Shown here piece by piece: positions 59,497 through 62,977 of a stretch of DNA of 62,977 nucleotides (position 1 is the stretch's first letter; the number at the start of each line of letters is the position of its first letter). Below the pieces are notes generated by a model. It did not search any database and had not been told where the DNA came from. It worked only from the letters and a program-made list of their open reading frames with translations. This stretch comes from Arthrobacter sp. GTDB lineage: Bacteria > Actinomycetota > Actinomycetes > Actinomycetales > Micrococcaceae. The stretch is from contig JAHFUZ010000027.1 in the NCBI GenBank assembly GCA_023264815.1, positions 1-62,977 of the forward strand, read 5' to 3'. The translations under genes and the position numbers were made by a program.

Positions 59497-60786
59497 ATGG
59501 CCACAACAAAGGCGGGAAGCGCCCCCGACTCCACCCCTGTCACAGTGGGCCTACGCCAGAACCTGGCGCAGTTCATGCTCCTGGTGGCAGTCAACGCCCT
59601 GGTGGGCGGGACACTGGGCCAGGAGCGCACAGTGCTGCCGCTGCTTGCAGGGCAGATTTTCCATCTGGACCTTTACACCAGCGCGCTGACCTACATCCTC
59701 GCCTTTGGCCTGTCCAAGGCCGCGATGAACTATTTCGCGGGAACGCTTTCTGACCGGTACGGCCGCAAACCCGTCCTCATCGCGGGCTGGCTCGTAGCGA
59801 TCCCTGTTCCGCTCATGCTCATCCTCGGGCCGTCATGGGGATGGATTGTCGCGGCGAACGTATTCCTCGGTGTCAGCCAAGGCCTGACCTGGTCCACCGC
59901 AGTGATCATGAAAATGGACCTGAGCGGCCCAAAGCAGCGCGGCCTGGCCATGGGTCTGAACGAAGCAGCAGGCTACCTCGGCGTCGCCGTCACCGCCCTC
60001 GCAACCGGCTATATCGCCTCCACCTACGGGCTCCGCCCTGGCCCGTTCCTCCTCGGAGCCGCCTACATCGCCCTCGGATTGGGACTGTCAGTCCTGACCA
60101 TCAAGGAGACCCATGACCACGCTAAGACCGAGGCCTCCCAGCGTGTCAGTGGACACAGCAGCCCCAGCGCCGACCTCACCACGGGCCAGGTCTTCTCCCT
60201 CACCAGCTTCACAGACCGCTCACTCTCCGCAGCCAGCCAGGCCGGCCTGGTGAACAACCTCAACGATGGCCTCGCCTGGGGCCTCTTTCCGGTCCTGTTC
60301 GTCAGTTCCGGGCTAAGCCTGAACCAGGTAGGAATCCTGGCCGCCGTTTATCCCGCGGTCTGGGGCGCCGGGCAGCTGGTCACCGGCGCCGCCTCTGACC
60401 GGTGGGGCCGCAAGTGGTTCATTGTGATCGGCATGATGGTCCAAGCCGCGGGACTCGCGATAGTCGCCGGCTCCCACAGCTTCGGGCCATGGCTCATCGC
60501 CGCGGTCCTCCTCGGGCTCGGAACGGCCATGGTCTACCCCGCCCTCTTGGCCGCCATCGGGGACGTCGCCCACCCCGCGTGGCGGGCCCGCTCAGTCGGG
60601 GTCTATCGGCTCTGGCGTGACGGCGGCTTCGCAGTAGGGGCCCTCTTGTCAGGTCTTGTCGCAGACCTTTATGGGATTCCCGCAGCCATCGCCACCGTGT
60701 CTGCACTCACAGCCGCGTCCGGCCTGGTGGTAGCCGTTCGGATGCGCGGCAACGACCACCTAACCGGGCAGCCCGTACGAAAATGA
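59497..60786 (+). CDS. MFS transporter at the end of the sulfur locus
   Basis: A 429-residue protein with 12 hydrophobic segments, motif A copies in GTLSDRYGRKPVLIAGW and GAASDRWGRKWFIVIG. Substrate unknown; export of a sulfur compound is an inference from position. The ATG at 59497 has GGAG ten bases upstream; TTG 59464 and ATG 59467 are in-frame alternatives, but lie at the foot of the second hairpin. Converges on the HNH lipoprotein gene with nine bases between. Confidence 0.86.
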   Translation: MATTKAGSAPDSTPVTVGLRQNLAQFMLLVAVNALVGGTLGQERTVLPLLAGQIFHLDLYTSALTYILAFGLSKAAMNYFAGTLSDRYGRKPVLIAGWLVAIPVPLMLILGPSWGWIVAANVFLGVSQGLTWSTAVIMKMDLSGPKQRGLAMGLNEAAGYLGVAVTALATGYIASTYGLRPGPFLLGAAYIALGLGLSVLTIKETHDHAKTEASQRVSGHSSPSADLTTGQVFSLTSFTDRSLSAASQAGLVNNLNDGLAWGLFPVLFVSSGLSLNQVGILAAVYPAVWGAGQLVTGAASDRWGRKWFIVIGMMVQAAGLAIVAGSHSFGPWLIAAVLLGLGTAMVYPALLAAIGDVAHPAWRARSVGVYRLWRDGGFAVGALLSGLVADLYGIPAAIATVSALTAASGLVVAVRMRGNDHLTGQPVRK

Positions 60787-60795
60787 CACGGGCGG

Positions 60796-61623
60796 CTAGC
60801 CGCAGGCTGTCAGGATCCCGGCGATCGCATCGCGTTCAGCCTGGGTGACCCACAGCTGGTATTTGGCTTTTACGGCGGTCTGGCGGGCCACATACTCGCA
60901 CCGGAAACCCTTGTTGGGCGGGAGCCAAGTGGCAGCGTCCTTCTCGCCCTTGGCACTGTTCGTGGGGCCGTCGGCGGCCATCAGGTTCAGGGGATCGTTC
61001 GCCAGCTGCCTCCGCTGCCCGGCGGTGAGTTGCTGGGCGCCTTTCTGCCAGGCGTCGCTGAGGGCGACCAGATGGTCGATCTGGACGGCGGAGCTGGTGG
61101 TGTTGCCGCGGACAAACCTGATGGTGGTGCCGGTGTACTTGTCGGCCAGCGTGCCCGTGGTGACGACGCAGTCCTGTGTACCGGGCTTGAATGTTTCGCC
61201 TTCAAGGTCCCTGGCGAGGATGTCGTTGCGGGTGTCACAGCCGTTGCGGTCGACGTCGGCCCAGGCCGGACCGAATTCCTCACGCGTGTAGCCGGTCTTC
61301 GGTGCGCGGCCCTTCACCGGGATGGCGTCCAGTTGAGCAAGGGCTGTGGCCACCTCCGCGGGAGTCAGGGACGGGCCGGTGGGGCTTCCCGGCGTGGACG
61401 CGCCCGACGACGGCGCCTCCCTCCCCGCCCCGGCCACTTTGCCGGCGGCCTGGGCCGCAGCCTCACACCCGGCGAGGGAGCCTGCGAGCAGCAGTGCGGT
61501 GAGCAGGCTCAGTGCCTTGGTGGCGGTGGTGGCGGCGGTGGAACGGCTAATCGGTATGTCCTTCAGATGCGGCAGTGCGGGAGCGCACGAGTGCAGAGCG
61601 CGCAGTGTTGCGGAGATGAACAC
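60796..61623 (-). CDS. HNH-type (DUF1524) nuclease-like lipoprotein
   Basis: About 275 residues from a GTG at 61623. A signal region (ALSLLTALLLAGSLAGC) ends in a lipobox. The catalytic domain has DRNGCDTRNDILARDL, the His-Asp core IDHLVALSDAWQKGA, and NDPLNLMAADGPTNSAKGEKDAATWLPP, the DUF1524/HNH order of secreted actinobacterial nucleases. The start is uncertain: no good ribosome-binding site precedes GTG 61623, while AAGGAC precedes a non-standard ATT at 61551 that would give a normal-length signal peptide. Secreted DNA use or defence is inferred. Confidence 0.82.
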   Translation of the reverse strand: MFISATLRALHSCAPALPHLKDIPISRSTAATTATKALSLLTALLLAGSLAGCEAAAQAAGKVAGAGREAPSSGASTPGSPTGPSLTPAEVATALAQLDAIPVKGRAPKTGYTREEFGPAWADVDRNGCDTRNDILARDLEGETFKPGTQDCVVTTGTLADKYTGTTIRFVRGNTTSSAVQIDHLVALSDAWQKGAQQLTAGQRRQLANDPLNLMAADGPTNSAKGEKDAATWLPPNKGFRCEYVARQTAVKAKYQLWVTQAERDAIAGILTACG

Positions 61624-61859
61624 GCTACTCGCGCCCGCCGTCCTGAGCGGCCAGGCCTGGAAGTGGAGTCTGTCACGCGTCCTGTCCGGCGCATTGGACG
61701 GGAGGCGGCATCGACAGGCGGTGCTGCGGGGTCCACGGCTCGACGGCGCCGGTGCTTGAGGCGCGGTGGCCGGGGGCGGTAGTGCCGGCTTCCGTGTAGT
61801 TATCCACATAGGCGGGTTGCTTAATGCGTGCATCAGGTGCGGGCTGTGATGCTGGGGGT

Positions 61860-62977
61860 ATGGGAAGCATGGCGGTGGTGCCGGCAGATGCCGGTTCTGC
61901 GGAGGCGGCGTTTGATGACGTTGTGGCTGTTGTTGCTGCCCTGGCCGAGCTTCGTGAGCGGCAGCGGGAGGATGCTGACGGGCCGGATCCGCTGCGCCGC
62001 GGTGTTGACGGTTCCCTGGACCGCCTGGCCCTTATCGCCCGGCTGGAAGCAAGCACCGCCGCGTTCAAAGTCCACACCGTCCAGGACTTCGCCGAAACAT
62101 CCAAGGCCGTGGCGGCACCGGCCGCGTCTCCGCGGGAGGCCACGGCCCGGGAAATGGCGGCCGTCGCGGAAATCGCCTGTGTCCTGACGGTCCGGGAGCA
62201 GACCGCCGCAACGCTGTTGTCCACATCCCACCGGCTCACCAACGCCCTGCCCCTGACGCTGGCGGCCCTGCAGAAAGGGACCATTTCGTGGCAGCACGCG
62301 AGGGTCATGGTGGATGAAACCCTCAACCTGGACCTGGCCGGGGCGCACGCGTTGGAGGCCCATTTCCTGGACCCCGCCGCACCGAACCCGGCCCGCGGCC
62401 CTGCCGGTGAGCTGACTCCTGGCCGGTTCCGGGCCAAAGCGAGGACCTGGCGGGAACGGCACCACCCGGAAAGCATCGAAAAACGCCACACCCGGTCCGC
62501 GGCGGACCGGCGGCTGGAATACTCCCCGGACCGGGACGGGATGGCCTGGCTCTCGGCCTACCTTCCCGCGGACCAGGCAGCCGGGATCTGGGACCGTGCC
62601 ACCACCGCTGCCCGGGCCCTGCAGGGACCCACCGAGTCCAGGACCCTCACCCACCTCCGGGTGGACACCGCGGCCGCCTGGCTCCTCGGCGGGAAAACCG
62701 ATGCCATCCCGACCCCCAGGGCGCAGGTGCTGGTCACCGTGCCCGTGTTCGCGCTCATGGGCGTGAGCGGTGAACCGGCCGTCCTGGACGGGTACGGGCC
62801 CATCCCGCCGTCCATGGCCAGGGCACTGGTGGCGAACGGTTCCGGGTCGTTCCACCGGGTCCTGACCGACCCCCGCGACGGTGCACCGCTGGAGATCGGC
62901 CGGTCCAGCTACCGGATCCCCAAAGCCATGCGCCAATGGCTCCGCCTCCGGGACGGCAAATGCCCGTTCCCCGGCTG
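61860..62977 (+). CDS. DUF222 / HNH endonuclease family protein (13E12-type), 3' end outside window
   Basis: The frame is open from the ATG at 61860 to the last base (372 codons), with no stop in the window. The DUF222 domain is visible as AVAEIACVLTVREQTAATLL, then LTLAALQKGTISWQHARVMV and, near the end, QWLRLRDGKCPFPG, the first Cys of the HNH zinc/nuclease motif. These multi-copy actinobacterial genes (mycobacterial REP13E12) resemble homing-type nucleases. A second ATG at 61869 is possible. Long frames on the opposite strand here are shadows. Confidence 0.88.
   Translation, partial: MGSMAVVPADAGSAEAAFDDVVAVVAALAELRERQREDADGPDPLRRGVDGSLDRLALIARLEASTAAFKVHTVQDFAETSKAVAAPAASPREATAREMAAVAEIACVLTVREQTAATLLSTSHRLTNALPLTLAALQKGTISWQHARVMVDETLNLDLAGAHALEAHFLDPAAPNPARGPAGELTPGRFRAKARTWRERHHPESIEKRHTRSAADRRLEYSPDRDGMAWLSAYLPADQAAGIWDRATTAARALQGPTESRTLTHLRVDTAAAWLLGGKTDAIPTPRAQVLVTVPVFALMGVSGEPAVLDGYGPIPPSMARALVANGSGSFHRVLTDPRDGAPLEIGRSSYRIPKAMRQWLRLRDGKCPFPG

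Noticed and set aside
61833..62936. 367-codon minus-strand frame at the right end
   Set aside because: Shadow of the DUF222/HNH gene on the plus strand, which matches its family along the whole visible length.

Overview
The window is a high-GC actinobacterial chromosome segment with short intergenic gaps. Gene content points to a soil member of the Micrococcaceae (Arthrobacter / Pseudarthrobacter type): purM followed by a DUF3073 gene, a Septum_form protein, clpB behind an HspR-type operator, a DUF222/HNH gene of the 13E12 type, and paired ECF sigma modules. This placement is inferred from gene families; no rRNA, tRNA, CRISPR array, prophage or insertion sequence was seen.

Layout. 1-3.2 kb: 3' part of purM, a two-domain VOC protein, DUF3073 and a Septum_form membrane protein. 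3.2-7.1 kb: a small muconolactone-isomerase-like gene with an AtoE-type transporter, divergent from a LysR regulator, then a DMT exporter. 7.1-11.7 kb: dinB, clpB and a lipoprotein. 11.8-15 kb: molybdate import operon (HTH-TOBE regulator, modA, modB, modC). 15-20.7 kb: a FAD-Rieske oxidoreductase divergent from a BBE-type flavoprotein, an SMI1/KNR4 protein, a DUF4031-HD fusion and a two-domain cupredoxin. 21-26.9 kb: YccF, trpF, HutD, ferritin, a guanidine-III riboswitch with two SMR exporter genes, a small kinase, an aldo/keto reductase and an MBL hydrolase. 26.9-29.9 kb: a DEAD-box helicase with a terminator-like hairpin in its leader, and a methyltransferase.

29.9-39.4 kb is one nine-gene minus-strand operon: substrate-binding lipoprotein, LivG/F/H/M-type ABC importer, acyl-CoA-type ligase, TetR regulator, alpha/beta hydrolase and an MFS carrier. 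Seven consecutive junctions are four-base ATGA overlaps. It looks like an uptake and CoA-activation route for an organic acid, with its own regulator. A CynX-type MFS gene, a small membrane protein and trmB follow.

42.6-45.7 kb holds a WXG100-domain protein with a small partner, and DUF1206. 45.7-49.9 kb holds two ECF sigma modules. In the first, the sigma gene and a divergent secreted-repeat lipoprotein gene carry the same promoter pattern (TGAACC, 16 bases, CGTCGTA). In the second, the sigma gene sits between a membrane partner and an Ala/Pro-rich secreted protein. Next come a DMP19-like protein and a SWIM-SNF2 helicase.

54.5-60.8 kb is a persulfide-handling locus: a CstR-like repressor and a DUF302 protein on the minus strand; on the plus strand a membrane rhodanese, TauE, two single-domain rhodaneses, thioredoxin, a CstB-like MBL-rhodanese fusion and an MFS carrier. 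Four 16-bp ATACCCC/GGGGTAT-type boxes lie on the predicted promoters; three are spaced exactly 21 bp apart. The right end has a secreted HNH nuclease-like lipoprotein and a DUF222/HNH gene cut by the window edge.

Two families of intergenic palindromes recur in the window and are reported separately.
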